Assembly: GCA_024336345.1 (NCBI GenBank)
Contig: JANFOG010000010.1
Coordinates: 372,001 to 436,000 of the forward strand
Source of the DNA: Mariannaea sp. PMI_226
Taxonomy: Eukaryota > Ascomycota > Sordariomycetes > Hypocreales > Nectriaceae
Direction of reading: 5' to 3'
DNA length: 64,000 bases
Shown here: in pieces, positions 20,701 through 32,713 of the stretch
Numbering within the stretch: the stretch's first letter is position 1
How the letters are laid out: every line of letters starts with the position of its first letter
Position numbers and translations under genes: made by a program
Notes under the pieces: model-generated
What the model was told of the DNA's origin: nothing
The model's database searches: none
The model's input: only the letters and a program-made list of their open reading frames with translations

Positions 20701-22192
20701 CTTTTCCCCACGCAAGAACTCTTGTGGAACAATTGGCACGTCAAGTTCGAGCTGCTCTAGACATTTTTCTTTCTCTGAAGCCACTGCGATTATTCCAAGC
20801 CCTAATGACCCTCCTGTGGAGGATGAAGTTTGGGATGAGTACAATGACTTATTTGGAGAAGACAACGTCAAGGCCCCAGCATCGGCGTCTTCATCTAAGG
20901 GTACCCCATTCCACCTGGAGACCTATCAATCGAAGCTTGCCAAAGGGAAGGCTCTGGAATCGCCAACTATTGTGTTTGATGAGCGCAAGGCTTCCACGCT
21001 CTCCAAAGCAACCACTGGCTCCAGCACTTACAGTGCTGACATGACGGAACGAATTCGGGCTGCTTTCCAGCCGCACGCAAGCCCTACCAGCTCTCTTGCT
21101 ATGCCCGAATTGGCTCCAGTTCGTCGAAATCGAAATAGCAGCATCGAAGTGATTGGGAGGGCGAAACTCAACGGGTCTCGCCGGGGTAGCCGGTCGTCTG
21201 ACAGACAGAGGACGTCTGTCTCCAGCACCTCTTCTGAAGATAATTCCCCGCTCGCCCAGGTCAACTTGCGTGTTGGCTCAATGACGGTTAGCAAGTGGCT
21301 TACTTTTGGACATGTGCTGTTCAGCGACATTCGGCATGACCTTGTTCCAGTAGAAGGCTCCCTCAATCGGCAATCGATTCTCGTCATGGATGGCCTTGGC
21401 AATGATGACTGGTCGTTTTATGCGGCAGAAACATACCCGGCGGCCAACTTCTACAACCTATCCCCTCGGGCGCCTTTACCTGCGGAACTTGGCAGTTCGA
21501 CGTCAAGTTTCCCTCTGAGCCCACCAAACCATCACCAAATCCAATACCTTTCCCACCTAGACAAATTCCCATTCGCTCCTCAGAGCTTCACTGCGGTTGT
21601 TTACCGATTCCCGGTCGCGGCACCTGCATCTCATTATCGTAGCATCATTGCTGAGGCTCGGCGTGTGCTTAAGCCGAATGGTTACATCGAGTTTTCAATT
21701 CTTGATGTTGACTTGAACAATATGGGCAACCGAGGCCGACGAGCAGTTCGGCGTCTGAAAGAGAGAATCAATGAGAAAACGCCTGATACCAACCTCGCAT
21801 CGACGGCTGATCTCATGGTTCGCCTTCTCGGCAAGGCAGGCTTCACAGCCATCAAAGCTGCTCGGGTTGGTGTCCCTGTGGCCAGTTCAGTGACCCGATC
21901 CGGCAGCACCAAGGCGAAGGGCTCTGAGAAGAAGAAAAGGGAGCAACCAAGCCTAGCAGACATGATGAAAGATACAAGTCCACTGGCAGACGAGGGCATT
22001 ACCAAGATGGTAAGCCGCGTTGGACGATGGTGGTACACTCGCTGCTATGAGAATGCGGCAGAGAACCCCACTGGTGAGAGCATTTGGAATGACAAAGCCT
22101 TGCTCTCGGAGTGCGAAGAGCTCGGAACGAGTTTGAAGTTGATGGTCTGTTGCGCGCGTGCTCCTGATCGCGTCATCAGCTCATCAATCTAG
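17729..22192 (+). CDS. Large disordered protein with C-terminal methyltransferase-like domain, 1487 aa
   Basis: A single open frame of 1488 codons. I place the start at the first ATG, 17729 (MDSVRSGSG); the open frame upstream lacks ATG. Residues 1 to about 1170 are Ser/Pro/Arg-rich and low complexity, with poly-Pro (PPPPPSPPP), SSSS runs and many S/T-P sites, so they are probably disordered and phosphorylated. From about residue 1185 the sequence becomes globular: KWLTFGHVLF, ILVMDGLGNDDWSFYAA, a strand FTAVVYRFP, EARRVLKPNGYIEFSILDVD, then a helical region ending CCARAPD. The strand order and the RVLKPNGYIEF element match class I SAM-dependent methyltransferases (type 11). The usual glycine-rich SAM motif is weak (MDGLGNDDW), so the domain may be catalytically divergent. 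Substrate unknown. It is preceded by a long CT-rich leader. Confidence 0.75.
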   Translation: MDSVRSGSGIPSRPINGTRTRRLGDSTMTSNAPRPLNLNRPERKESEIPRTIPKPPTVGARSVSRVPQASTRRPSIPQPTTKPAMNRQDQTWGSSSTSSSNRSTTKLRGGSGSSSSSHSIDASSKPAPSALRRKKSLSSSGIASPSNESPRTSLSSSQRRSRGSIDRALGIHQDTTLMHSPTEIHIAEVVELNPAGRSSVVYPELDRYRNIRRPSNSSDINLEIPFRLATHDLPPPTPASLLLSGTSGSPSTRFSESPGPGPYSRDTTPTSIASQSPCLIASARVNQVKTRLNSPQTRPPVTRRRAGSFPNEVDVFAVDPHGLAAVRESLASSSSNSTVRASEPEKVIKANKSKRLPPPPPSPPPRKSSQKFEQVQSVTSSSPSPKAVRKPSRPLLIALSPEKSAPETRSETHLSPKGTPPSRPSRDGTHNIQSQIFVPMPVIHSNLSTQSLPTERRGSDSGASMILPRTSSQLSESDRTVSASRLQGSREATVRSRSKLAERKETTKTEQPHPTRTPSPNVTSTFSRFAFFGRKKAPADAAPSSKKEKEKKTLRKGPTAGTGHEGYGRIGGLRRRSSSISISRASSGAQISQEALSSSDSFLAERMNPVIIAGGEIIENRNNSSELPRTESNQSLLHSKLMKPTDSLSASQSGSRNTLWPSPMSRTPHPAFGYRRPSDSSDSEGATMKPTLAFRRSVHRLRSSPDDPLRLPQPINTSGTPNSPLTSLDTTILSDESHFELQREIARDINSSHPAPKKLVKRSRSPRKWTLFGRSQTESPKRGEAVKATVKAVEKKSIAFYTMMDSSEQDDSDPMDVQEVLRRAEVYGKPPSRGAIELSRTTPDIPKPSMTVPHQSQLPRKPEIASVKPETFSSLPQPTQPLAPPPLSVEKTKRSRLPQVGRIPKVVSNRPDHLSPKSFSRPFRASMQMPPQNLHDAVAAPKGPTPPKPSTPVPDLTMEGSTIGSGTNASSNRGSRSDFSPEPKRDREFLAFSPRKNSCGTIGTSSSSCSRHFSFSEATAIIPSPNDPPVEDEVWDEYNDLFGEDNVKAPASASSSKGTPFHLETYQSKLAKGKALESPTIVFDERKASTLSKATTGSSTYSADMTERIRAAFQPHASPTSSLAMPELAPVRRNRNSSIEVIGRAKLNGSRRGSRSSDRQRTSVSSTSSEDNSPLAQVNLRVGSMTVSKWLTFGHVLFSDIRHDLVPVEGSLNRQSILVMDGLGNDDWSFYAAETYPAANFYNLSPRAPLPAELGSSTSSFPLSPPNHHQIQYLSHLDKFPFAPQSFTAVVYRFPVAAPASHYRSIIAEARRVLKPNGYIEFSILDVDLNNMGNRGRRAVRRLKERINEKTPDTNLASTADLMVRLLGKAGFTAIKAARVGVPVASSVTRSGSTKAKGSEKKKREQPSLADMMKDTSPLADEGITKMVSRVGRWWYTRCYENAAENPTGESIWNDKALLSECEELGTSLKLMVCCARAPDRVISSSI

Positions 22193-23039
22193 CATGACCG
22201 TTCCTGTTCCTCAGCCTCCATTGTTACATTATATTTCCTATCCTGTTTAACTATCACGGCCCTATACCCATACATGGAGGCATCCCAAGATTGGAAGACA
22301 GTTTTCAAGGCGCAAGCCTGACAACATAACTTATCTATTCTTTTCTCGCTGAACCAGAGGCTATATACAGCAGAATATTTGGCACTGATTCATCCCTTCA
22401 TTGGGATCTGGACATTTGATGACGATGCATTCCTCTATATAAGCTTGCCGTCGGCCAAAATCAGGTTTTTGTTTCTCGTTTTTGTTTCTTTTTTTTTTGG
22501 CCTCTTTCCTTTGCCGTTTCCTTACTCTCTCATCTTATTCTTTTCTTTACCGCCGGTCGGAGGGGCCAGTACACTGGATGGCTTGGTTTTGTTTTTATAT
22601 AATGAGCCTGGAAGCTTTTTTTTTTTTTTTGGAATACACGGGAAAGCAGGCCAAAGGATCTTAATGGGGCGCGCTCCTGAATGGAGCACAATGCTGAGCG
22701 TTGCACTTCTATGTTCTCTCTCCACACCCATACACACGTTGCAGAGCAAGTGGCGGGAGGAAGTGCTGGAGGATATTATCATGATCATGACGATAATGGG
22801 GGATACGATTTCAAACGACGGCACGTATAAGTTAGCATGTGCGTAGATACCCACTGATGTATTGGGGGAGCGAAGCAAATAGCAAGCGTCATCTGATTGT
22901 TCTATCTATCGTGTCTTGAGACCGCAATCCGAAATGTGCCTCGTACCAAGTGTCATAATACAATAAAGATACACAAGTAATCTACAAAATCGTACAGCGC
23001 ATAGTATACCACATCTTGCCTCGTGATATGGTTTTGAGT
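22193..23039. other. Convergent 3' spacer
   Basis: Lies between the ends of the plus-strand methyltransferase-like gene and the minus-strand TRM61-type gene. It includes T-runs at about 22486 and 22617 and AATAAA at about 22961. No gene seen. Confidence 0.55.
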
Positions 23040-24364
23040 CTATATCTCAGATACCGAATCTCCTTCGGGGATTTGGTTGTCGGCTTCGGATGGTATTTGT
23101 GACGAAGGGTACCGCCGTAGGACGGCAACGAACCCACCGCCCGCAACACGCTCACCAACTTTTGGGCGCATTACTTGCACCGGCTGAGAGTCAGGGTCGG
23201 CCCCTTTCGGCGTGACAGTCTTGACGTCCCATTCCCTCCCGCCTCCAGTATCGCGGACACCATCCGCTGTTGTGGAGACGGGAAGCTCAATAACTTTTTC
23301 AAATCGCACAGGTTGATTGGTACGCTTCGCCCAGGTTTGGAAATCACCAATTTGACTAATAGACGGCTTGAAAAGAACCAGGAGGCCGTTTGGCATGAGA
23401 GCTTGAATAACGTGCAGGGCATTATCGTGGGCAGAGGGGAGGTCGAGAATAGCATGAGAGAGGAAAGGCTGGTTTCCGGTCTGGGCTAAACGGCCGGTGA
23501 TATATTCCTCAATGGAACCAACATGGAAGTCGATGGTGGGGAAGTATAATGCTCGACGATACTGGCGGATCAGCTTGTGTGCAGCGCGTGAATGCTTGCT
23601 ATTGCGGTCGAGGGTATGAAGAATGGCTCGGCGGGAGCTTCGGTAGGCGTCGAAGGCCATCTGACTTTCCGCATCGAGTTCCAACCCGAATTCGTGGGGT
23701 AGATAGTTGGCTGTGCAAAGCGCATCGCGGAGAGAGGGCGTGGTAGCTGGATTTGCGGCATGTAAGGCGCGGGCGAGGTACAGAGTTAAGCTACCCATCC
23801 CGGTGCCAGCCTCGAATATCTCGAATGGAGGCGCATCGGCATCGTCTTCTTCGCCAGGCCGTGATAGATTCAGGTCGAGGAGAGACACAATGGTGCTTGC
23901 ATCATGAGGGTATATCTGAGTAACATCTATTGTCAGCGCTAGAACTTTCGATTATCCATTGCAGCTTCAAGGCTCTCGCACCGGCGTGGCGTACCGCGCA
24001 CTGTTGATGATGTACGTGGCCATGGACGGCTCGTGGAGGATGACTTCTCTACCGGTTGAATCGAGGACTACATCGAGCAGAGATCGGCCAATAATGTCGG
24101 AAGAATTGAGGGAAGCGCCATAGCCCAGCCTGACTCGACGGTCGGGCCGGAGAGGCTCTGTAAGGTGCCATTTAGGACTAAATTTGCCCTTTTGACGCAG
24201 AAAGAGAATGTCGTTTTCTGCCGCCGGCTGGATGGTTAGATTGGAGAATCTGAGTCGCCAGGACCAAGAGGCTGCATACCTCTGATCGTGCGTGTCGAGG
24301 AGTAATTGCGGGACAGTCGAAAGGGCAATAGCCGCCCCCGAACGGAAAGACTCGGTCGCACCAT
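23040..24364 (-). CDS. TRM61-type tRNA m1A methyltransferase, probably mitochondrial, 398 aa
   Basis: Three exons: 24364-24280, 24217-23982 and 23915-23040. The introns are 62 nt (GTATGC to GGCAG) and 66 nt (GTGCGA to CTCAG), and the phases agree. The N-terminus (MVRPSLSVRGRLLPFRLSRN) is basic and hydroxylated with no acidic residue, a typical mitochondrial presequence. The body shows RLGYGASL, then TYIINSARYATPIYPHDAS (TRM61 proteins have a Y-x-P-K/H-D-x-S/A element here), the SAM motif FEAGTGMGSLTLYLARAL at about 141-158, and ILDLPSAHDN at about 264-273, equivalent to the LDLP motif of the family. TRM61/TRMT61B enzymes methylate N1 of adenosine 58 in tRNA; TRMT61B works in mitochondria. It forms a convergent pair with the methyltransferase-like gene to the left. 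Confidence 0.8.
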
Positions 24365-25330
24365 GGTTGGAGTCTGAGTGGGATATCCAGTGGGTTGTTC
24401 AATTCAGCAAGGGTTGGTATGAATTCTTGGTGGTTAGCATCGGGGGTATCTCGGATAAGTAATCCATTCGAGGCTCACATCCCCAGACCTCATAAGCTGG
24501 ACTTGGTGCCAATCACAAGATTCTGGAGTACGTAGTATGGACGCAAGGCATCGAAATATCGTATCCTCACACAGAGCTGGAATGAGTAATGGCTCCCAGG
24601 GGGGGTTTGGTAAACCTCAATTTATTTTCTAGATGTGTCTTCCTCTGCCTGCTTGACGAGTTCCCCTGTCCTCTTAACTACCCGCTCCTTCCTCGTTGCA
24701 GGATGCTGTGTTATTTGGGTATCGCCTTCCCTCTACCCAGAGGGATAAAAAACCAAAATAGGAAGAAAAACGCAAAAAAAAGAATCCCGGCTTCCTTCCT
24801 TCCTACCCTTATTCCTTTGAGTCCCGTCTTTTTACTCTGGCTCTCTCTCCGGGTTCTGCTGTGTCTGTACCTTGTATCTAACTCTGTTCCAACAACTCCT
24901 AACCTCCTCCGGATACACGTCATCTCGTCTCATCATTAGACTGTTCGCGACGTCTCCGGCTGTCCCATCACTGAGAGGCACTTATGCTATTGTACATGGT
25001 ATGCGAATAAATCACGCGAAGAAAAAGAAAAAAAATGACAAAGTCGACACTCGCCCCCATCTGCCCATTTGGCACTCCCAAACGCCGACCCGTACAAGGA
25101 ATGTATGCAAAGACAAAAGATGTCGTCCTAGGCTCCGAAAATTTGTATGTAGGTAAGAATACGTCGAAAACAAAAGAGCTGGCATTGATAGTGCCGTTGC
25201 ACGTTGAAAAAGATATCGTCCATTCGTTGACGTCTAATTTCCATTAGAGAAGTGCTTTGCCCAACCTGACAAGGCCATTTCGATCGCAAGCTATCGGAAA
25301 TCATAGGCTCGTAGGCTCCAGAGATCCAGC
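24365..25330. other. Intergenic region, no gene seen
   Basis: Upstream of the TRM61-type gene and downstream of the Clr5 gene. A-rich runs occur at about 24748-24783 and 25019-25036. No coding stretch is supported. Confidence 0.5.
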
Positions 25331-28161
25331 TTAAATGAAGCCGCCCCATCTCGGTCCCGTCTGCATCCCCATTGCCGCTGCCCAGGCGTCCTGGGGTGTT
25401 GGGGCCTGTTGAGACATATGTTGTGACGAATGTTGGGATCCGTACTGAGGTGAGTGATGGTGGGTAGTCTGTTGCGGTATTTGGTGATGGACTTGCGGCG
25501 GGATATGGTCTTCGGCGTGTTCGGTGGTGTGGAAGTCTTCTTCAAAATATGGTAGGATTCGAACACCTGCATGTTCTTCCATGAACCTCAACCCAAGCTC
25601 ATATCTTCGTCGACATCGTTTTGTCCACGGATCTACCTTCACGGGGCTGTGGTAGCAATACACATTTGGTCGACCATCTCTGACAGGGTACACATAACCC
25701 ATGTTGCGGATATGATTCCAAAGATCAATCGCGGCTTGCTTGGTGCTGTCCGAGTTGGGGCTGGCCGAATACATGAGCTGGCAAATTGCATAACGCAGGA
25801 CAAGGACCTCGACACCATCCGTGCCCTGTCGATGTTCCATTTGCCGTTGAAGAAGCCGCAGTTCGGTTATCAGCTTCTCGAGCCGTTCCGGATTTGCGTG
25901 ATTATAAAACATAGCCAAATCTATCCAGGTGCGTGCAACGTAAGGATGTCTTCGACCATAGATGGCCTCCAACTCCTCCGCGATCATTGGTATGCTACCC
26001 CAGAGAAGATCGGACAGGGTAGCAGAGCCATGCTTCTGTTGGACCTCGTATAGACATGTAAAGATTTGTCGGAGTGGATGTGATCTCTCAAAGTTGGTTG
26101 TGGAATAAGCTGCGAGGTACTTGCATAGTGCAGTCATCATGCCAGGATCGCGATGAACCATTCCCAGCAGCAGTTCTTTGATCCCCTGGGGGGAGAGTTT
26201 CTTCAGATCCAGTTCAAGCTGTTTGAATGCCAGCATTAGGTAATGGCCACCCTGGTCCGAGTCTCTTTGCTCAAAGTAACGATTCGCTTCCATTAACAGC
26301 TCACTTGAACCAGCTCCCCATACCATGATGGTGGGCCATCCAACCTGGGTGTCAGTTTCAACCTCGGATTGGCGGCACTGCAAGAAGGCTTTCCGAATAT
26401 TTCCAATCACGGTTTCTTGTGCCCTGAGGAGGTCGGGTGACTGAAGATATCCGGTAGCTGGAGGAGGCGTTGGGGTTCGACATCTGATGTGTGCTGGGAG
26501 GTCTGCTGGTTGCTCGAAATCGATCAAGTCGTATTCCGTCACACCCTTTCGTTTGAGATACGTCCCAAGATTGACAACTTTGCCGTTTCGTACAAATTCA
26601 GACACCTTGCCTTCTGCGTCTCGTTGAAACTTCATGGAGAGTAACCGCTTTACCTCTTCTTCAGTGTTGTTCTTGACAAACCCCCACTGGGAAAATCGGG
26701 TTTTGTACATTTTAGGCCTAGAATACTTTAGCAAAGACATCAACCAGAAAGGGACTGGGTACTCACGTTGCCTGGAACCCATATTTATCAGCCATAATGG
26801 CCATTACCTCTTTCAGCGGTTTCCTCTCCTCGAGGTACAGAGATCTGATGGTTCCCTTGAATGACTCCCAAGCCTCGGCAGGAACCTGTTCCCGTGACGG
26901 ACGAGTGCCTGCCTGGGGGCGGGAAGACACTGAAGGTCTTCGTTCAGCCTACTGATGGTCAGCATAAACTCTGAAGGGATTTTTTTTTTTAGCTTTTCAG
27001 ATGACTAACGGGTAAAGGTGGCGCAGGAGATATTTGGGAGAGTTGAGGAGTTTGGGGTTCCTGCTTCAGTTCCAATTTTGCCATTGGCGAAGGGCTAAGT
27101 ACAGAAGTCGTAGGCATGGGCATATGTTGTCTCGAGGGGCGGCGTGCTGGTTGCCTAGCTGGCGCCCTGGCAGGAGCTTTGCCTCGAATACTCGAACCCG
27201 TGTTGAAATCGAGAATTAGCTGACTCCCGGCATTCATTACAGGCTTCGGTGTTGAGGGTACAGGGGGTTTGGTAAATTGGCCACCATTACCAAAGGTCGA
27301 ATTACCGGTAGCCTGAGTCTGACTTATGTTGGGTTTGGGGGTATCAGGGACTGGTGGCCTCCAAATTGCAAACCCTGGCGTTCCTGGAACTCCGTTTGAG
27401 GTTGATGGAGATGTCATTTTTGGTGTTACCATAGATGGTGCGTTCATCGGGGATGCCGACATATGGGATCCAACCATTTGTGTTGAGGAGATGGGAGAAG
27501 TGATGACTGGAGGTGACACGCCCATGTCCATCGTGGTATCCATCCGATTGTCTGTCATGAAGCTATCCATGCTTCCAAAGGGACCTGAAGAAAGAGGGCT
27601 TGAAACTTGCTGATGAAATCCTTGAAATCCAGCGAAAGACAATGGTGGACTTGTGATGGGGCTAGTGACTCGTGATGGACCACCAAGAGACGCATAGTTA
27701 ACTTCGGGAGGGCTGGAGAGAGGGCTTGCCACATCGGGAGGGCTGACGTTGAAATTCTGAAATGGCGATGATAATTGCTGGTTCGCGTTGATGGGATTTG
27801 TCGCGGCGTTTGTCGGTCGGGGTGGAAGCGGCGGCGCAAAGCCCTTGTTCTCGAACTGTGCAATCAAGCGACCGACGCCGCCTCCGTTTCCACCCTGCTG
27901 AAGATGATTGTGAGCGTCTACATGGTTGGCTGAGACGTCGATTGATTGATCAAAGGATGGTTGAAGGTCGGAGAGAGAGGACGTCCAGTCCATGCCCGTA
28001 GAATGGTCGAAGTTGCGCGCAGAGACGTGGGCGGGTTGAGAGGACTGTATTGAAGCGGCCGTCGAGGCGTTTATGCCAAATTTGGGCCAGGCTTGATCGG
28101 TGAAGCCATAGGAAGGCTCGTTGTCGGAAGCACGAGGCCTACCCGCAGAAGGATTGAACAT
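25331..28161 (-). CDS. Clr5-domain protein A, 906 aa
   Basis: Three exons: 28161-27010, 26948-26767 and 26717-25331. The introns are 61 and 49 nt with matching phases. Residues 1-384 are Ser/Pro/Asn-rich with repeated SPLSSPP and TSPITSPP motifs, likely disordered. Residues about 409-461 form a Clr5 domain: AWESFKGTI, SLYLEERKPLKEVMAIM, GFQAT, KMYKTRFSQWGF. This is a DNA-binding-like fold named after a fission yeast silencing factor and expanded in filamentous fungi. The rest is helical and repeat-like, probably TPR-type. The C-terminus has a His/Gln-rich stretch (QQTTHHHSPQYGSQHSSQ). A nuclear regulator is likely, but no target is known. Protein B at 43.6-45.5 kb is a paralog along its length and shares the intron in the Clr5 codon. 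Confidence 0.85.
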
Positions 28162-31100
28162 GGCGCCCCGGCGCCCAAGCTGACTGAGGAGGCCCGATCC
28201 GCTGGCTGGAGGCAGTCAGAGACGGACTCGGGCGAGTCGAAAGCATCGGTTAAGTCCTCAGTCGCCAATGCGTGGATTCATCACTCGTCAAAACGGCGAG
28301 CAGATGAGCTCAAAATATGGACCGAGACCGAGAACGAGAGGATGGACAAACGGGCAGATGTGCCCATGATCGCCTGGGTACGTATAATAAGGAGGATAAC
28401 GAAGTCAAGATGGAGCGAAACGGGCGGCGGGCTGGGCCTAGAGAGGTGACCAGAACGGCGGCACCAAAGAGCAAGGTCAGGGCGCTACCAACGTTATCGT
28501 TCCCCAGACTTACGCACTGGCAAGGAGATAGGAGAGCGCAGGTGTGATAGGACGGCAGATGCGACCAAAGCCAGAGGGAGTCTGTGGACGGGACGCCAAG
28601 TGCTGCGCGTGGGAGAGAGACCAGCAAAAGTTCCCTCGCCTAAGTTTCCCAGAAAGGCAAGCCAATCTGCTGTCTTGAGGCGTCTGTCCGCGGGATGTCA
28701 AGAAGTAGATAAGAGGGGACACTGCTCGGGCCTCGGGGGGGAGGGGGGGAGGATTTGGTCTTCAAGGCTTTGGGAGGCCTGGCTGAGCCAGTCAGGGAAA
28801 TGGAGGGGGGAGAAGGGGGGGTGCTGTGCTTTGTGTGTTTGGTTTTGGGAAGAAAACTGTGGCTCTGGGTAACGGGTACGAAGTTGACTACGTGCTGGGC
28901 GTGTTCACCAAGAAGGACCGAGGATTGAAGAAGACGGCAGCGCCAATGATCTATGGACGGATGGAGGAGGGCGCTGTTTGGACCACTGAGGATGGGTGAC
29001 CTAGAGGACCTAGAGGGGGGGGCCATGTGAGAGCATGCGACTATGGTGCCCGATGCAGAAGGTGAGAAGAACGGAGCCACCGCACACGAGAACTACCACC
29101 AATCACAAGAGCTGGATACGGCCCCTGGTGTGTAGGCGGACTAGAGATGTACCAGAGGGGGCAAGCATTCCAGCATCGTCACCGGAGGCCAAGATGGATT
29201 CTGAACGGACAAGCTTTCCAGAAGACTTCGTTGAAATTCGGTGATTTCTGCCGCACTGATCCGGAGCCGTGGGCGCCACCGATTTTACGCAGAATAGCAA
29301 GAAGCGCCGGCTGGCTCGGGGCGGTAGGGGGGACGGTAGTACGGTAGGGCGATATGGATCAGCAACAGAGGTGGCGATGCGAACGCCTCAAAGTCTGAGG
29401 ACGCGGCAATTGTGGCCCAAGGATGACGGGATCGTCTGCATCGGGGAGAATATCTTCCCATTGAACTTGTTTCCCCAGAGGCTGTCGAAGACACCTTGGT
29501 TGTAGCGTTGTCACCGCCGCCCCTACGGTCTCAGTTCTTTGTACACCCTCAGTCTCAGCTTGGCGCTGACTGGGTGTGTCTTGACTCTCGACGAGTGAAC
29601 TGGCCAGGACGGGGTTTGTCTCCTGTGTGGCTGTCCGTCATCCCCTATTTCACCGTGCCCATTTGAGTTTGTGGACTCAATCCAGAAAGTACATAAGTCA
29701 TTTCTCGCAGTCCAGCATGACCTTGCACGAGGTGCCTAGCAAATATGGGGGATTCTTAAGCTGCATTCCATCGCGTCCATCCTTCGTCCTGATCAAGAAC
29801 CTAACTCCTCCGTACCACCTGAATTAGTCTACAAAGCATAAAAAAAGGCGGAATAACAATTTCGCAAAAGAAAAAAAAAAGGTTCAACCAAATGGTGGGG
29901 GGAGGGTTGTGCACGACAGTGCACAACTTCTCAAGCTACGTACTCGGCCATCGCCGACACCCCGAGACGTAGGAGAAGGCGAGAGCGAGAGCGAAGGGGG
30001 AAAGACGAGTGATGGCCGAGGTCAAGGCGGCCAGTGAGATGTCGATGAGGTGCCCTGATGCCGGGGGATTCAGACGGCCCCAGCGCTCCAACCCGCCCAA
30101 CTAAGATGGTTGCTATTCCAAATTGTGATTGCAAAGATTTTATTTACATTACACGGCACGAGCAACTGGAGACTTGATTCATTCCCGTTGCATTGGTGAG
30201 GCAAGGTAATTCTTTCGGCAATGCAAACAAGTCAGTAACCAAGCCAGCCAGTCAGCCAGCCAGCCCCAGTTGGCTTCGTGGTGGAACTGAGCTGAAATGC
30301 ACTCGGCCGAAAGAACATCACCGTCCCGGATGAATCGCTGACAAACTCTCCCGGCCCCATCAGTATGGACACCCAGCCACTAGTTAACCAAGTTAACGTC
30401 CCCAGCAACAGCTGAATCGAGTTTCTTCTCGAGCAATTCCAATATGTAATTAAATCGTGGTGACGGTAACTTCCCCAGTCCGACTCGAGCCCTCGAACGC
30501 CACCAAGGCAGTCGAGACATTTCTCTGCCGGCTTCTCCATTCCTGTCGCAGTTGAGGAGGGCCTTGTCATCTGTCATGTAATGTCCTGACTAGTATTGAA
30601 TTTTGTCCCTGTTCCGAGGCACACACCCTTGTCCTCCGGGCGATCTTCAATTGAGATCCGGAAAGATCATTGATCAACTTCCACATGTTGTGCTATTTTT
30701 GCCCATGGGATTATGGCTGAGCAGTGTATGGATATAATTACGGTCCTGATATAACCCTGGGGCACGGGCGAGAGAGAGAGATAGGCTTGAAACGGCATCG
30801 TCAAACCTATCTTGACGCGGTGCGAGCCGTGCAGCCAGAAGAAGTCGGCGCAGCCGAGACACGGGTTTACCTAAATGTCAGCCCCAATGGCGCAGTCTTT
30901 CGGTGACAGGTGCCGTTAGCAGTGAGGGAGTCAGGCTTCAACGGATGCAGGTCTCAGAAACGCATTGAACTTTCTGCAAACCACGCCGCTGTCAGATGTG
31001 ATCACTAGCTACATGGACTACGTACAGTACCAAGCACCTAGTAAGACAACAGCCGACAGATGAAAAGGAGAAAATCTATTCCGCCCCCCATTCCGCTCCC

Positions 31101-32713
31101 CTCTAGAGTAGGAACTGAGACGCCTCGGCTAGGCACCGGGCCTCCTTTATTAACCAGTCTGTTGGAGATGCATTGCACCGTGCTTAGTTACCTTCTTGGT
31201 CATGCCCACAAGGCTGAGTCTGGAGCTTTGCGCATACATTCAAGCATGTCTGGCTGGTATGCTGACTGCATAGAAGATTGTCAAGTTTTTGATCGCGTCA
31301 TGGCCCCCCGAATGACTAATGAGCAGCCGTTAGTCCTCAACTCAATGCGTGCCACGCTCTCTGCCAACGCCCAGCCCGGTCGTTGGAGAATCTAAATCCC
31401 GCCCCTTTAAACAAGACTTAACCATCACACCCGTCAAAGACCTAAGGAAGTGCCGGCTCTTGGAGCTCCATTAAACGAAATCAAGCCTAGTTGAGGCTTT
31501 GTTTTTTTTTGGGTTTTTTTTTTTCCCCTTTCAGTCCACTGCGGCAGATGGGCGGGATTGATCAAGAAAGTGTAAAATATGTACCAGATGCCAACTCTTG
31601 GCAAATTCCAAGCCCTGCCCTACCGAATCACTGGATCACTTTTCCTTTTCTTCGAATATCAGCGGAGACCCAGCAAGAGCCGGCAGGTGACGGAAGAAAC
31701 GTAGATGATTCCCAGGAATTCATAGACTATTCTCGACCAACAGTCGTCAGCTCAGAGCCCCCAACCATGCTACACAGCCCCTGGTGAGCGGCGTCGTAGG
31801 CATGCGGCGCAATACTACCTACCTCCCATGAGGACTTGCAACAGTACAAGAGCAGAACAGAATACGACAGAATATTGACGCAACGGCTGTGGGATGAAAT
31901 ACATAAATCTAATATGCAATAGACTTTTATAAAAGTAGTAATTATTTTGTTGGGGTGATTGATTGATTGTACAGAGAATCCGAATGAAACACCGAGTCTA
32001 TCCATGTTTTGATATAACCGTTTTCTACCCCAAAAGCTTACGTATGGTATATGAGAAGTAATGAATAATAGTAAAAAGAAGACACGCCAGCAACGAGTGT
32101 GGCGGTAGAGAACAAGAGGTAGTTGAGAAGAAAAAATCCTAAAGAGAACGGGTGGCCCAAGAAGAGAAAGAATGGATACAAGCAGATCCAAAGATAAAGA
32201 AGAAGAAAGGGGCCAGGGAAGAACGAGAAGAAGAAGAAAGAGCTAAAATTACATGGTAGATCAGTTTCCAAAAAAAAAAAAAAAAAAAAGATGAGAAAAA
32301 AACAAGTTCCAGTTCCCGCTCCCGTTTGCCATTTGCCTACAATTGTCACCCTGTGTCGCCATTCCCCTCCCATTGATTCCTGTACCTTTGATTCCCACAG
32401 TCATTTGGTCATTGAGACTTCTGACAGTCAGTTAAGCCTGTCTTTCATTGTCGCATCGCGTTTGGATATAAAAATCTGATAATAAAGTGTTGTTGTTGTT
32501 GTTATAGTGGTGTGTGGTGTATCCTTTCGATGTCTTGGAAACGAAGGATGAAAAAGAAGATGAAAAAGAAGAAATCTCCCCGGATGGGCGATGTCCATCG
32601 TATAGGAAGAAGAACTGAAGAAAAAGAAAACGAAGCGAATGGATAATGGCCGTGCAGAAATGAATAAAAGGTATGCCATCCCGATGTAGGATGCGTTCAA
32701 TGTGAAAAAGTCG
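28162..32713. other. Gene-poor 4.5-kb region
   Basis: Upstream DNA of the Clr5 A gene and downstream DNA of the kinase gene. It holds a CAGC-type tetranucleotide repeat (30240-30265), AG-rich tracts at 32160-32250 and 32535-32640, and a 21-base A run at about 32269-32289. No convincing coding stretch. Confidence 0.5.

Noticed and set aside
31727..32373. Hydrophobic minus-strand frames resembling membrane proteins
   Set aside because: They arise from AG/CT-rich and A-rich simple sequence (Phe/Leu/Ser runs) between genes.
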